Shown here piece after piece: positions 44,367 to 52,539 of a stretch of 64,000 nt of DNA. The notes beneath the pieces are model-generated. The model was not told where the DNA came from, searched no databases, and was given only the letters and a program-made list of their open reading frames with translations. Location: the NCBI GenBank assembly GCA_046704255.1, contig JBJKSH010000057.1, positions 1 to 64,000 of the forward strand, written 5' to 3'. Numbering within the stretch: the stretch's first letter is position 1; each line of letters begins with the position of its first letter. The stretch comes from FEN-1297 sp046704255. Its GTDB lineage: Bacteria > Bacteroidota > Ignavibacteria > Ignavibacteriales > Ignavibacteriaceae. A program made the translations under genes and the position numbers.

Positions 44367-44747
44367 TTATCCTTTATTAAAAGCTAAATAAATTTTTTTG
44401 CATCCCTCAATAAAATCTTTTTCTTTTATTCCCCTGCAGTACGCCTCGGCAATTACAGGTTTAATAATATCGGGAATTTCTTTTAAAAAATCCGGTTTTC
44501 GCATCCGGGAAAGTTGGTTAATAACAACACCTTTCCTTTTATGAACTATAACAAAACCGTCATTCTTTAAAAGCGTGTACGCTTTGTTAATTGTATGCAT
44601 ATTTACGCCAATATCCTTTGCAAATTGGCGTACCGAAGGTAACGATTCTCCTTCTGTAAAACTGCCGGAGGCAATTCCTTCTACAACCTGGTCTTTAATC
44701 TGTACATAAATCGGAACCTCAGATTCAAAATCTATTTTGATTATCAT
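44367..44747 (-). CDS. GntR-family (YtrA subfamily) transcriptional regulator
   Basis: 126 residues. The winged helix is clear: IDFESEVPIYVQIKDQVVEG, GSFTEGESLPSVRQFAKDIG, VNMHTINKAYTLLKNDGFVI and VHKRKGVVINQ. The short helical C terminus (about 50 residues) instead of a ligand-binding domain marks the YtrA type. A perfect 18-bp inverted repeat begins 6 bp before its start codon and is its likely operator, giving autoregulation and control of the divergent hydrolase. No ribosome binding site is seen. Confidence 0.9.
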   Translation of the reverse strand: MIIKIDFESEVPIYVQIKDQVVEGIASGSFTEGESLPSVRQFAKDIGVNMHTINKAYTLLKNDGFVIVHKRKGVVINQLSRMRKPDFLKEIPDIIKPVIAEAYCRGIKEKDFIEGCKKIYLAFNKG

Positions 44748-44765
44748 ATCTGTTTGTTATATTTG
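44736..44765 (+). promoter_or_regulatory. Predicted promoter of the alpha/beta hydrolase gene
   Basis: TTTG (44736-44739) and TATATTTG (44758-44765) separated by 18 bp fit the Bacteroidota promoter. The -7 box lies inside the left arm of the inverted repeat, so a bound repressor would block it. The mirror-image TATATTTG on the minus strand (44790-44783) may serve gntR. Confidence 0.4.
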
Positions 44766-44795
44766 TTCTACTAAAAATAGAACAAATATAACAAA
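44753..44795. promoter_or_regulatory. Perfect 18-bp inverted repeat, operator of the GntR regulator
   Basis: The arms TTTGTTATATTTGTTCTA and TAGAACAAATATAACAAA are exact reverse complements around a 7-base spacer CTAAAAA. The site fills the start region of gntR (start codon at 44747) and contains TATATTTG on both strands. Confidence 0.75.
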
Positions 44796-44848
44796 TAGAC
44801 AAATATCCTTAATAAAAATATTTTAAGAAAAGTAAAAAGGCTTCACCA

Positions 44849-46282
44849 ATGAAAAATTTACCCCGGATTTTTACGGTTGCTTTAATGATAATTTCTAATT
44901 TAACATTCGGAAAAAATTTATCCGGTTCGAATAATAAAATTACCGGAACCTGGCTCGGAATATTAAAAGTTTCCGGGATGGAATTAAGAATTGTTTTTAA
45001 CATTAAGGAAAACGACAAAGGAATTTTATCTGCATATATGGAAAGCCCGGACCAAACATCACATAAAATTCCGGTTGACACCGTTATTTTTAACGATGGG
45101 AATTTAAAATTAGATGTAAAGATTGTCCGCGGATACTTCGATGGTAAATTCAATTCCGACAGTATGACTATAGCCGGCACGTGGCATCAAAACGGAATGT
45201 CTCTTCCGCTTGCATTAAAAAAAGTAGAAAAAGTCGAAGCTATAAAAAGGCCGCAGGAACCCAAACCGCCGTTTCCCTATAAAGTTGAAAATGTAACTTT
45301 TAAAAATAATTCGGCGGGGGTTGCACTTGCCGGTACATTAACCTTACCTAAAAAAGGAGGATCCTTTCCGGCTGTTCTTTTAATTTCCGGCTCAGGGCCG
45401 AATAATAGAAACGAAGAAATTTTCGGACACAAGCCGTTCCTTGTTTTAGCAGATTATTTAACGCGCAGGGGAATAGCAGTTTTAAGATATGATAAAAGAG
45501 GAATTGGGAAATCTACGGGAAATTATACCGAAGCAACTACCAAAGATTTTGCCTCGGATGCACTTGCGGGAGTTGAATATTTAAGAACTCTGAATATAAT
45601 TAACCCAAAGGAAATAGGTTTAGTTGGCCACAGTGAAGGCGGTGCAATTGCTCCGATTGTTGCGGCAGGTTCTAACGATGTGGCGTATATAGTTTTACTT
45701 GCCGGGCCGGGTTTACCGGGTGATCAAATTTTATTAAAGCAGGAAGCTCTTATTGCAGGTCTGGCAGGAGTACCGGAGAAAACTGTTGAAAGAGATACTT
45801 CATTTAAGTCTAAAATTTTTAATTTAATTAAAGAAAATAAAAATGCGGAACAAACTATTAGCGGCATAAAAAAAATAGTAAGTAATTATTATAACACCCT
45901 AAGCGAAAAAGAAAAAACCGGGGCTGGAAGTTCAGATGAACTTCAAAAAGAAATGCTAAAAGCTTTTACTTCTCCATGGATAGAATACTTTATAAGATAC
46001 AACCCCGTACCGACATTAGAAAAAGTAAAATGCCCGGTGCTTGCTCTAGATGGTTCAAAAGATGTACAAGTTCCTCCCAAAGAAGACCTTGCGGCAATTA
46101 AAGCAGCACTGAAAAAAGGCGGTAATAAGAATTTTGAAGTAAGAGAGCTCCCGGGATTAAATCATCTTTTTCAGGATGCAACAACAGGCGCTCCAAGCGA
46201 GTATAGTAAAATTGAAGAAACCTTTTCTCCCGCTGCATTAAAAATTATTGGTGACTGGATCGTTAAAATTGTTAATAAGTGA
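44849..46282 (+). CDS. Exported alpha/beta hydrolase with N-terminal beta domain
   Basis: 477 residues. Signal peptide (FTVALMIISNLTFG) and a 100-residue beta domain (GTWLGILKVSGMELRIVFNI, MTIAGTWHQNGMSLPLAL) precede an alpha/beta hydrolase: GTLTLPKKGGSFPAVLLISG, GIAVLRYDKRGIGKSTGNYT, IGLVGHSEGGAIAPIVAAG (nucleophile Ser), VLALDGSKDVQVPP (Asp) and LPGLNHLFQ (His). This layout is common in Bacteroidota periplasmic esterases. The gene is divergent from the GntR regulator across a shared operator and is probably repressed by it. Confidence 0.85.
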   Translation: MKNLPRIFTVALMIISNLTFGKNLSGSNNKITGTWLGILKVSGMELRIVFNIKENDKGILSAYMESPDQTSHKIPVDTVIFNDGNLKLDVKIVRGYFDGKFNSDSMTIAGTWHQNGMSLPLALKKVEKVEAIKRPQEPKPPFPYKVENVTFKNNSAGVALAGTLTLPKKGGSFPAVLLISGSGPNNRNEEIFGHKPFLVLADYLTRRGIAVLRYDKRGIGKSTGNYTEATTKDFASDALAGVEYLRTLNIINPKEIGLVGHSEGGAIAPIVAAGSNDVAYIVLLAGPGLPGDQILLKQEALIAGLAGVPEKTVERDTSFKSKIFNLIKENKNAEQTISGIKKIVSNYYNTLSEKEKTGAGSSDELQKEMLKAFTSPWIEYFIRYNPVPTLEKVKCPVLALDGSKDVQVPPKEDLAAIKAALKKGGNKNFEVRELPGLNHLFQDATTGAPSEYSKIEETFSPAALKIIGDWIVKIVNK

Positions 46283-46431
46283 AATTATTACCAATATTAA
46301 TTTATTTTACGTCACCAAATTCTTTGTTGTTGGCACAGTTAACATTTTGTTTTTTTTAACTTAGCTACTTTAAGCCTTAAATAATAACATCTTGTGGCAC
46401 CCTCACAAATAGCTGATTAAAGAAAACTAAT

Positions 46432-47349
46432 ATGAAAATAGCACATATTTCCGATATACATTTTACAACTTTTTTTAGGAATTCCGGCCTATTTAAATTT
46501 GAAAAACTTTTACAGTACTGCAATACGAAAAAGGTAGATCATTTAATAATTACCGGCGACCTTGTTGAAAACCCTGATCCTTACGATTTTGAACTTATTA
46601 GAAATGCATTAAATCAATACGGATATCTTTCATCCGACAGGTTGTCGCTTGTAATAGGCAACCACGATATTTTCGGCGGAGTATTAACAGTGGAGGATCT
46701 TTTTAATTTCAAAACACGCTGCGAAACAATTGACTATAAAAACCGGGTGAAAGAATTTTACGAATATTTTTCCGAATCTTTCGAAGGATGCAGTTACATT
46801 TCTCCTCAAAATATATTTCCTTATGCAAAAGTAATTGATGATATTTTAATTACAGGTATAAATTCCGTTGCGGAATATTCAAAAGCTAAAAATCTATTTG
46901 CTTCAAACGGCGAGATTAGTACCAGCCAACTGGCTGAATTAACAAACATTTTTAATATGTTCGGAAACTGCAGAACTAAACTGGTTCTTATTCATCATCA
47001 CTTTCAGGATACCAAGCCTCTCCAGGAAAATAAGTTCGGCAGCATCTGGCAGATTATTGAAAGGCAAACAATGAAGCTTAGAACCAAGAAGAAGCTGATA
47101 GAATTATTCAATAATTATAAAGTGGACCTGGTACTGCACGGCCATTACCATAAAACAGATGAATATTATAAAAAAGGAATAAGATTCTTAAATGCCGGCG
47201 GTAGTTTTAAAAATGATTTAAAAAATGTAAACCAGATAAATTTCCTGGAAACCGGGTTAAATGCATTGAGGATAGAAATACATAAAATACCTCAGCTGCT
47301 ATACCCGCAAGTTTTTTCATTTAATAATACGAATTCGGTAATCACTTAA
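46432..47349 (+). CDS. Calcineurin-like metallophosphoesterase
   Basis: 305 residues. Full metal-binding set: IAHISDIHFTTFF (DxH), DHLIITGDLVENPDP (GDxxE), LVIGNHDIFGG (GNHD), LVLIHHHFQ and VLHGHYHKTDE (GHxH). It resembles the cAMP phosphodiesterase CpdA class, cytosolic. The substrate is not established. TGGCAC strings upstream were checked and do not form a sigma-54 site. It is followed by the pilin-like gene set 240 bp later on the same strand. Confidence 0.85.
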   Translation: MKIAHISDIHFTTFFRNSGLFKFEKLLQYCNTKKVDHLIITGDLVENPDPYDFELIRNALNQYGYLSSDRLSLVIGNHDIFGGVLTVEDLFNFKTRCETIDYKNRVKEFYEYFSESFEGCSYISPQNIFPYAKVIDDILITGINSVAEYSKAKNLFASNGEISTSQLAELTNIFNMFGNCRTKLVLIHHHFQDTKPLQENKFGSIWQIIERQTMKLRTKKKLIELFNNYKVDLVLHGHYHKTDEYYKKGIRFLNAGGSFKNDLKNVNQINFLETGLNALRIEIHKIPQLLYPQVFSFNNTNSVIT

Positions 47350-47590
47350 AAAATATAGTCTTACATACTCATTGATTTTCGAAAGAATTTTATTATCTTA
47401 AAAATGTGGATAATGGAAATTTTTTCCAAGAAAAACCGGTAAATTTTTCTAAGAAGATCGATAATTTTTATTAAGGGGATCGGCAAATTTTCCCAAATTA
47501 TTTTAGGGGGCTTTGTATTAAAAACATATTTGTAACTTTATTAACGGCACAATAATTGTACCCTACTTCACTCAAAAAATAATTTAAGTT

Positions 47591-48076
47591 ATGAATGGAA
47601 TACAAATGATGCTTGTAATCGGAGGGCTGGTTTTGTTTTCCGCTATGGTATTAAATATAAATAATGTTATTACCAGTTCAAAAGAGCAGACAAACAACTC
47701 CGAATTTTTAGCCGTTGCTACGGAAACAGGACAAAATTTACTAAATAAAATAAGTTCAAAAGCTTTTGACCAAAATACAATTTCGAACCCGGCATATAAG
47801 CCCGGACTATTTACACCTGCAAATTCTTTAGGACCCGAGTCCGGCGAAACACCGGCTACCTACAATGATGTTGACGACTATAATGGTTATACCGAGACCG
47901 ACACTGTTCCTAGAGCAGGCATTTTTAATCTAAAGGCTTTTGTTAATTATGTTGATACTACAAACTTAAACACCGTATTAACTTCCTCTGTGTCAAGAAT
48001 TAAAAGAATACAGGTTGATGTAACAAACAATTACATGAAAGACACTGTAAAATTATATTATTATAAAAGTTATTAA
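47591..48076 (+). CDS. PilV-like minor-pilin-related protein, cassette 1
   Basis: 161 residues with a single N-terminal helix (MMLVIGGLVLFSAMVLNINN) but no prepilin leader or GFTLxE motif. The middle carries TETGQNLLNKISSKAFDQ, then PANSLGPESGE, DVDDYNGYTETD and a C-terminal strand VSRIKRIQVDVTN. The segment after the helix recalls PilV-type proteins (A..L...I..kafD). Gene 50221-50706 is a clear paralogue with the same words (KAFDQTTV, PPNSLGPDGTE, DIDDYNDYTTTD). It heads a three-gene set with the PilW-like and PilX-like genes. Role in an extracellular assembly is inferred. Confidence 0.65.
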   Translation: MNGIQMMLVIGGLVLFSAMVLNINNVITSSKEQTNNSEFLAVATETGQNLLNKISSKAFDQNTISNPAYKPGLFTPANSLGPESGETPATYNDVDDYNGYTETDTVPRAGIFNLKAFVNYVDTTNLNTVLTSSVSRIKRIQVDVTNNYMKDTVKLYYYKSY

Positions 48077-48087
48077 GCATTTAAGAT

Positions 48088-48618
48088 ATGGGTTCGATTA
48101 TAGATACAATAGGTTCTTATGTTATTGGCGGCGTTGTGCTGCTATCTATTGTTAGTTTTACTTTTTATTTCAACAATCAATCCGTTGAAACAAAACTAAG
48201 TCAAATTTCTCAGGTTTCTATAATACAAGTTGGTAAAATTATTGAAAATGATTTTGAAAAATTAGGCTACAGGGTTTCTAGCGGGAATAAAATTGTTGCG
48301 ATATCTCCGGATTCTATTTCATTTAGAGGAGATGTAGAAAACGATGGCATAGTAGATAATATTACATATTTAACATATACAAAAGACCAAACTTTGTATC
48401 TGGAAAGAAAAACTTCCGGCTCTGTAAACGGAAAGTGGTCTATGCCGATTAAGAGTATAAATATTGAAGGACTTAACAGTGAAGGTAAACCTACGATGCA
48501 AATACCGGACATAATAGGTATTTCGTTCACTTTAGTCACTTCGGAAAAAACTTTTAACGATTCCCAAACTCAAGTAGGAGCTTCTTGGGTAAGAGTATTT
48601 TATCCAAAGAATTTATAG
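48088..48618 (+). CDS. PilW-like minor-pilin-related protein, cassette 1
   Basis: 176 residues. A Gly-rich N-terminal helix (IGSYVIGGVVLLSIVSFTFY) is followed by VGKIIENDFEKLGYRVSSGN, SPDSISFRGDVENDGIVDNI and a C-terminal beta part ending WVRVFYPKNL. The words xIIxxDFxKxGYR and D.I.F..D...DG..D are those of PilW-type pseudopilins. A Gram-negative prepilin cleavage site is missing. It begins 11 bp after the PilV-like gene. Paralogue at 50722-51291 ends in the same PKNL. Confidence 0.65.
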   Translation: MGSIIDTIGSYVIGGVVLLSIVSFTFYFNNQSVETKLSQISQVSIIQVGKIIENDFEKLGYRVSSGNKIVAISPDSISFRGDVENDGIVDNITYLTYTKDQTLYLERKTSGSVNGKWSMPIKSINIEGLNSEGKPTMQIPDIIGISFTLVTSEKTFNDSQTQVGASWVRVFYPKNL

Positions 48619-48705
48619 TATGAAACTTTAAATATTTTAAGGGTATTAATTTATAATGATTAAAAATAATTCTTTCTTATATTTAAATAAAAATGCGTAT
48701 GTAGA

Positions 48706-49863
48706 ATGGGCAGGTTAATTATTATATTGATTTTGGGGGCTGCGGTGTTGTTCTCCATTACAAGTGTAAATACAGCCAACAGTAATTTGATTATGGCAGA
48801 CAGCACTTATGCAGAAAATCAACGGCTGCAGGCAAAGGATTATGCCTCTAGCGGTATTGAAATGGCTATTATGAAGCTCTCCGATGATACCACATGGAGC
48901 GGTGTCTTAAACAAACAATTAAAATCCGGTTCTGTAAACATTACAGTAAATAATACTAAAAGTAAATATTTTAAAGGTCCTTCAAATAACCTGCTATGTG
49001 CTAAGCTTATTACATCTATAGGTTTTGCCGGTGAACAATCTTATACCATAAGATCCGTTATCCAGTTGCCTATTGCCGATGATACAGTTAAAGGAGTTCC
49101 GGGATTTATGGATTATGCGGTTTGTACGGGAGATAATCTGTCTCTAAACGGTAATGTAAATATTCAAGATGACAACAACCCTCAATGGAATGCAAACGTA
49201 CATACGAATTCAGATTTTCAAATGAATGGAAATAATAGTATAAAAGGATTTTTAACCTACGTTGGAAAAGCGCATTCCAACCCTGCAAAAAGGATGGACT
49301 CCAATATTATTCCAAATCAAAATCCTGATGGCCTTCCTAATTATTACCAAGATTCTGTTGTTACAATACCTTCGTTTAATCCGGATGAATATAAGAGTAA
49401 AGCTGCACAAGTTTATCCTACTAATAAAACAATTAGCGGAAATATTACACTCGGAACAAAAGATAACCCGGAAATAATTTATGTAGGAGGAGATTTAACA
49501 CTTAACGGAAATGTATCCGGTTACGGAATTTTTATTGTTCAGGGAAATATTCTGTTAAACGGAAATGTAACGGTTAATACCTTAGATCCCGAAGGCAGCA
49601 GCGTAGGATTATATACTGCCCACGATCTTAATGCTAACGGAAATGTAAAAATATACGCTCAAATTTTAACCGGCGGCAATGCCAACCTAAATGGAAATTG
49701 TAAAGTATACGGAAGTATAACTACAGAGGGTACGGTAAACTTCAACGGAAACGTTAATATTTATTATAGACCGGCAGCCGGCGCACTTACAACTCCTTTT
49801 TGGTCTCCGCAAGTAAAAAAAGGAAACGGATTAGATAGACCCCAGATTATATCTTATTATTAA
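48706..49863 (+). CDS. PilX-like protein with beta-helical (polymer-forming) tail, cassette 1
   Basis: 385 residues. N-terminal helix (LIIILILGAAVLFSITS), then QRLQAKDYASSGIEMAIMKL and SDDTTWSGV, the PilX-like segment. The C-terminal 240 residues repeat LNGNV (positions near 145, 262, 282, 303 and 317) in a solenoid resembling DUF7305/bactofilin-like beta-helices, ending GALTTPFWSPQVKKG. This third gene of the first set is not a close copy of the two C genes in the second set, although the front ends agree. No prepilin peptidase site. A surface or periplasmic filament tip is possible. Confidence 0.65.
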   Translation: MGRLIIILILGAAVLFSITSVNTANSNLIMADSTYAENQRLQAKDYASSGIEMAIMKLSDDTTWSGVLNKQLKSGSVNITVNNTKSKYFKGPSNNLLCAKLITSIGFAGEQSYTIRSVIQLPIADDTVKGVPGFMDYAVCTGDNLSLNGNVNIQDDNNPQWNANVHTNSDFQMNGNNSIKGFLTYVGKAHSNPAKRMDSNIIPNQNPDGLPNYYQDSVVTIPSFNPDEYKSKAAQVYPTNKTISGNITLGTKDNPEIIYVGGDLTLNGNVSGYGIFIVQGNILLNGNVTVNTLDPEGSSVGLYTAHDLNANGNVKIYAQILTGGNANLNGNCKVYGSITTEGTVNFNGNVNIYYRPAAGALTTPFWSPQVKKGNGLDRPQIISYY

Positions 49864-50220
49864 TCACCACTATATAATATCCCTATAAACATTTCTTACC
49901 AACAAATAACAAATAATTCGTTGCTTTAAACATTTTTCAAGAATAACTTTAATGCATCAATTTGGATCAAATCTCAAATTAATTTTACAAAAGAATCGAC
50001 AACTTTTTTGCAAAATTTACTTACGATATTAAAAAACCTTAGTTTTAAGCAGTATCCTAAATTTTCATAGGTAATTATTACATAGGTAGTGAATTCTGTT
50101 AAGGAAATAATTTTCCGCTATTTTATTAAAAATGTTGGCCCGCTTTTTGGCATTATCTTTCTGCAAGCTATTGAAAATTTGGAAAAATAATTTTAGAATT
50201 TTATAAAGGAAAGCTATCTT
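49864..50220. other. Spacer between the two pilin-like cassettes
   Basis: 357 bp, AT-rich, no ORF. The words AATTTGGAAAAATAATTTTAG (first 20: AATTTGGAAAAATAATTTTA) just before the second set resemble the AT-rich stretch before the first set, and AAAGGAAAG is a ribosome binding site. A promoter for cassette 2 should lie here but none is convincing. Confidence 0.4.
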
Positions 50221-50706
50221 ATGAACTCAGGTCAACAACTTTTAACAATATTCGTCATTGTTATCTTCGGATTCTTGAGTTTAAATGTATATAAATCCAG
50301 CGGCTCTAGAGAAGATTCAATGAGATATAATGAAGCAGCTATTACCGCTACGGGAATAGCTCAAGCTATGATCAATGAAATTGAGAGTAAGGCATTTGAT
50401 CAAACTACAGTTTATAAATCTGTTTCTACCGCTGATTCTTTAACTCCCCCTAATTCACTTGGTCCCGACGGTACCGAAACTGTTCCAACACAGTTTAATG
50501 ATATTGACGACTACAATGATTATACAACCACAGATACTTTAAATATTCTGGGCAATTTTAATGTAAAAGTTAAAGTATTTTACATCCAAAAAATGTCTCC
50601 CGATGTTGTAAGTTATACACAGACATTTTCAAAACAAGTTAATGTAAGCGTAACAAACATGTATCTGCCTGACACGCTTAAATTCAGTCAAGTTATATCA
50701 TATTAA
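50221..50706 (+). CDS. PilV-like minor-pilin-related protein, cassette 2
   Basis: 161 residues, exactly the length of the cassette 1 protein. The N-terminal helix (QQLLTIFVIVIFGFLSLNVY) lacks a prepilin cleavage site. The shared segments TGIAQAMINEIESKAFDQTT, PPNSLGPDGTE and DIDDYNDYTTTD with the cassette 1 protein are at the same positions. The C terminus (VNVSVTNMYLPDTLKFSQVI) matches as well. It starts cassette 2, with AAAGGAAAG before the ATG, 15 bp before the PilW-like gene. Confidence 0.65.
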   Translation: MNSGQQLLTIFVIVIFGFLSLNVYKSSGSREDSMRYNEAAITATGIAQAMINEIESKAFDQTTVYKSVSTADSLTPPNSLGPDGTETVPTQFNDIDDYNDYTTTDTLNILGNFNVKVKVFYIQKMSPDVVSYTQTFSKQVNVSVTNMYLPDTLKFSQVISY

Positions 50707-50721
50707 AGGAAAGGGAATACC

Positions 50722-51291
50722 ATGGCTTACATGCTGGATTTAATGGGATCTTACATTGTCGGTGCGATAGTCTTATTGATGATTGTCGGCCTGGATATAT
50801 ACATTCCTACATCGGCAAGTGAAGTTGTTTTTAATAATATGGTACAAGGAAATATAGGCACTGCCGCAGAAATAATAAACTATGATTTTTATAAAATAGG
50901 ATATAGAACAACCGGGAATTCTATAGTACTGGCTGACTCCGACAGAATTAAATTTGATACCGATATTAGTGATGACGGAAATATTGATACTGTTTATTAT
51001 TATCCTGGCAGCACTTCCCAGCTTACCTCAACGCCTAATCCAAATGACAAACCTTTGTACAGGCAGTTAAATGGTGATACACCGCTGTCTTCTATTGCAA
51101 TTACCGAATTTAAACTAACTTATTATGATTCACTTGGTGCCCAATTAAGTTACGGCAGCCTGAATTCCCAAGTTCAACGTAATAGAATCAGAACTATTAA
51201 AGTTTATTTAAGAGTCGAGTCTACGGAACCTGTGGGCAAAATCTATCAAGCGGCAGAATGGGATGAAAAAATAACTCCGAAGAATTTATAA
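50722..51291 (+). CDS. PilW-like minor-pilin-related protein, cassette 2
   Basis: 189 residues. N-terminal helix (MGSYIVGAIVLLMIVGLDIY); AAEIINYDFYKIGYRTTGNS, then DRIKFDTDISDDGNIDTVYY, keep the PilW words of the cassette 1 copy. The C-terminal part is beta-rich (IAITEFKLTYYDSLGAQLSY, RIRTIKVYLRVESTEP) and ends TPKNL. No processing site. It is read between the PilV- and PilX-like genes with 15 and 11 bp gaps, so one transcript. Confidence 0.65.
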   Translation: MAYMLDLMGSYIVGAIVLLMIVGLDIYIPTSASEVVFNNMVQGNIGTAAEIINYDFYKIGYRTTGNSIVLADSDRIKFDTDISDDGNIDTVYYYPGSTSQLTSTPNPNDKPLYRQLNGDTPLSSIAITEFKLTYYDSLGAQLSYGSLNSQVQRNRIRTIKVYLRVESTEPVGKIYQAAEWDEKITPKNL

Positions 51292-51302
51292 AGGAGGAGA
51301 AA

Positions 51303-52478
51303 ATGTCGAGATTTTTAATGATCATAATACTAGGCGGGTTTATTTCTTACGGAATACTTTCAATTCCGCAGAATAATATTGTAAATCAGAGCACTAATAA
51401 TACGGTTAAAATATACAGCAAGGTTCAATCCAGAAATATTGCAAATTCAATGTCCGAAATGCTTCTCTCAAAAGTTAGCGACAGTACTTCATGGCGGGCT
51501 AATTCTTATACGGAGACAAATATTTTCGGAGGTATTGCAAGGTACAAAGTTATAGACACAACACTTGCTCCTAAAGATACTGTTATAAAAATTTGTGTTA
51601 CCGGAATATATAATAATTATCCTGTTAATGTTACCGTTTATGCAGATAAGCAATCTCCCGGCTTTGTTCCACCCGTTGTTAGGGGAGTTTGGACGGCCAA
51701 CGGCCCTTTGAATAAGACAATTAGCGATATGTATATTGACGGCGAAGACCATGACTTAAATTGGAACAATCTACCTCATACAGGAGTTTTCGGTGTTTCA
51801 ACAAGTATAAATTTTGTTAATACTGAAAACGCTGCAATTGGCGGGACAAGAGACAGCGTAGACTACCCAATGTCATTCCCCCAAAATCCGAATGTAATAG
51901 AACAGAATTATAATTGGGGAGGCCATTTCCCAAATACGCCGGATGCAGCTCTAGGACTACCTGATGGAAAATTAAAGGAAATAGCAATGAGCGGACAGAA
52001 CGGCAGTCAATATGTAACTGATGTAAAATATCTTACTTTACCATTATCCGGTGTTACATATATAGAGTTACCGGAAGGAAAGCAAGAGCACCTTGATTTA
52101 ACCTACAATGTTAAAAAGGGGAACGGCGGCCCTGATCCAAGCGCTTATAACAGCAGGGGCATACTTGTAATTCATAATTCAAACGGAACCACACAAATTA
52201 ATCAAACAAAAACCGGTACCGGCCAATGGTTTGAGGGTATAATAATTGGTGATTATATGTTTCACTTTCACTGCGATGTTCTTGGTGCAATTATTTTACT
52301 TTCACCTAATCTTGAAACCTCACATGAATGTAATGGAAATAAAGATCACAGAGTTTTTTATAGTTCTCTATCAATTAGAAACGCAACTAAAATTGTAGGA
52401 AAAAGCAGCTACAGCAACAGTAACAATAACTACGGTTTTGGTGCACATAGGTTGAATGTAAGATACTGGCTGGAATAA
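51303..52478 (+). CDS. PilX-like protein, cassette 2, first copy
   Basis: 391 residues. N-terminal MSRFLMIIILGGFISYGILS, then QSRNIANSMSEMLLSKVSDS then TSWRANSYTETN. The body differs from the cassette 1 protein: DMYIDGEDHDLNWNNLPHTG, GGTRDSVDYPMSFPQNPNVI, LPLSGVTYIELPEGKQEHLD, WFEGIIIGDYMFHFHCDVLG then AIILLSPNLE, and KDHRVFYSSLSIRNATKI. The last part (G.II.GDy.f...v.G.iilL.p) is typical of pilus-associated beta-helix domains. AAGGAGGAG precedes the ATG. It is followed by a close duplicate. Confidence 0.65.
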   Translation: MSRFLMIIILGGFISYGILSIPQNNIVNQSTNNTVKIYSKVQSRNIANSMSEMLLSKVSDSTSWRANSYTETNIFGGIARYKVIDTTLAPKDTVIKICVTGIYNNYPVNVTVYADKQSPGFVPPVVRGVWTANGPLNKTISDMYIDGEDHDLNWNNLPHTGVFGVSTSINFVNTENAAIGGTRDSVDYPMSFPQNPNVIEQNYNWGGHFPNTPDAALGLPDGKLKEIAMSGQNGSQYVTDVKYLTLPLSGVTYIELPEGKQEHLDLTYNVKKGNGGPDPSAYNSRGILVIHNSNGTTQINQTKTGTGQWFEGIIIGDYMFHFHCDVLGAIILLSPNLETSHECNGNKDHRVFYSSLSIRNATKIVGKSSYSNSNNNYGFGAHRLNVRYWLE

Positions 52479-52539
52479 TAATAAAACTTATTATTTATTT
52501 CGCACAGCATTATTAGAATAATAAATCTATGAGGAAATA

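Noticed and set aside
46331..46410. Two TGGCAC words before the phosphoesterase gene as sigma-54 sites
   Set aside because: No GC at the -12 position with correct spacing in either case.
50130..50165. TTGGCAT...CTGCA before cassette 2 as a sigma-54 promoter
   Set aside because: The distance between GG and GC is two bases too long.
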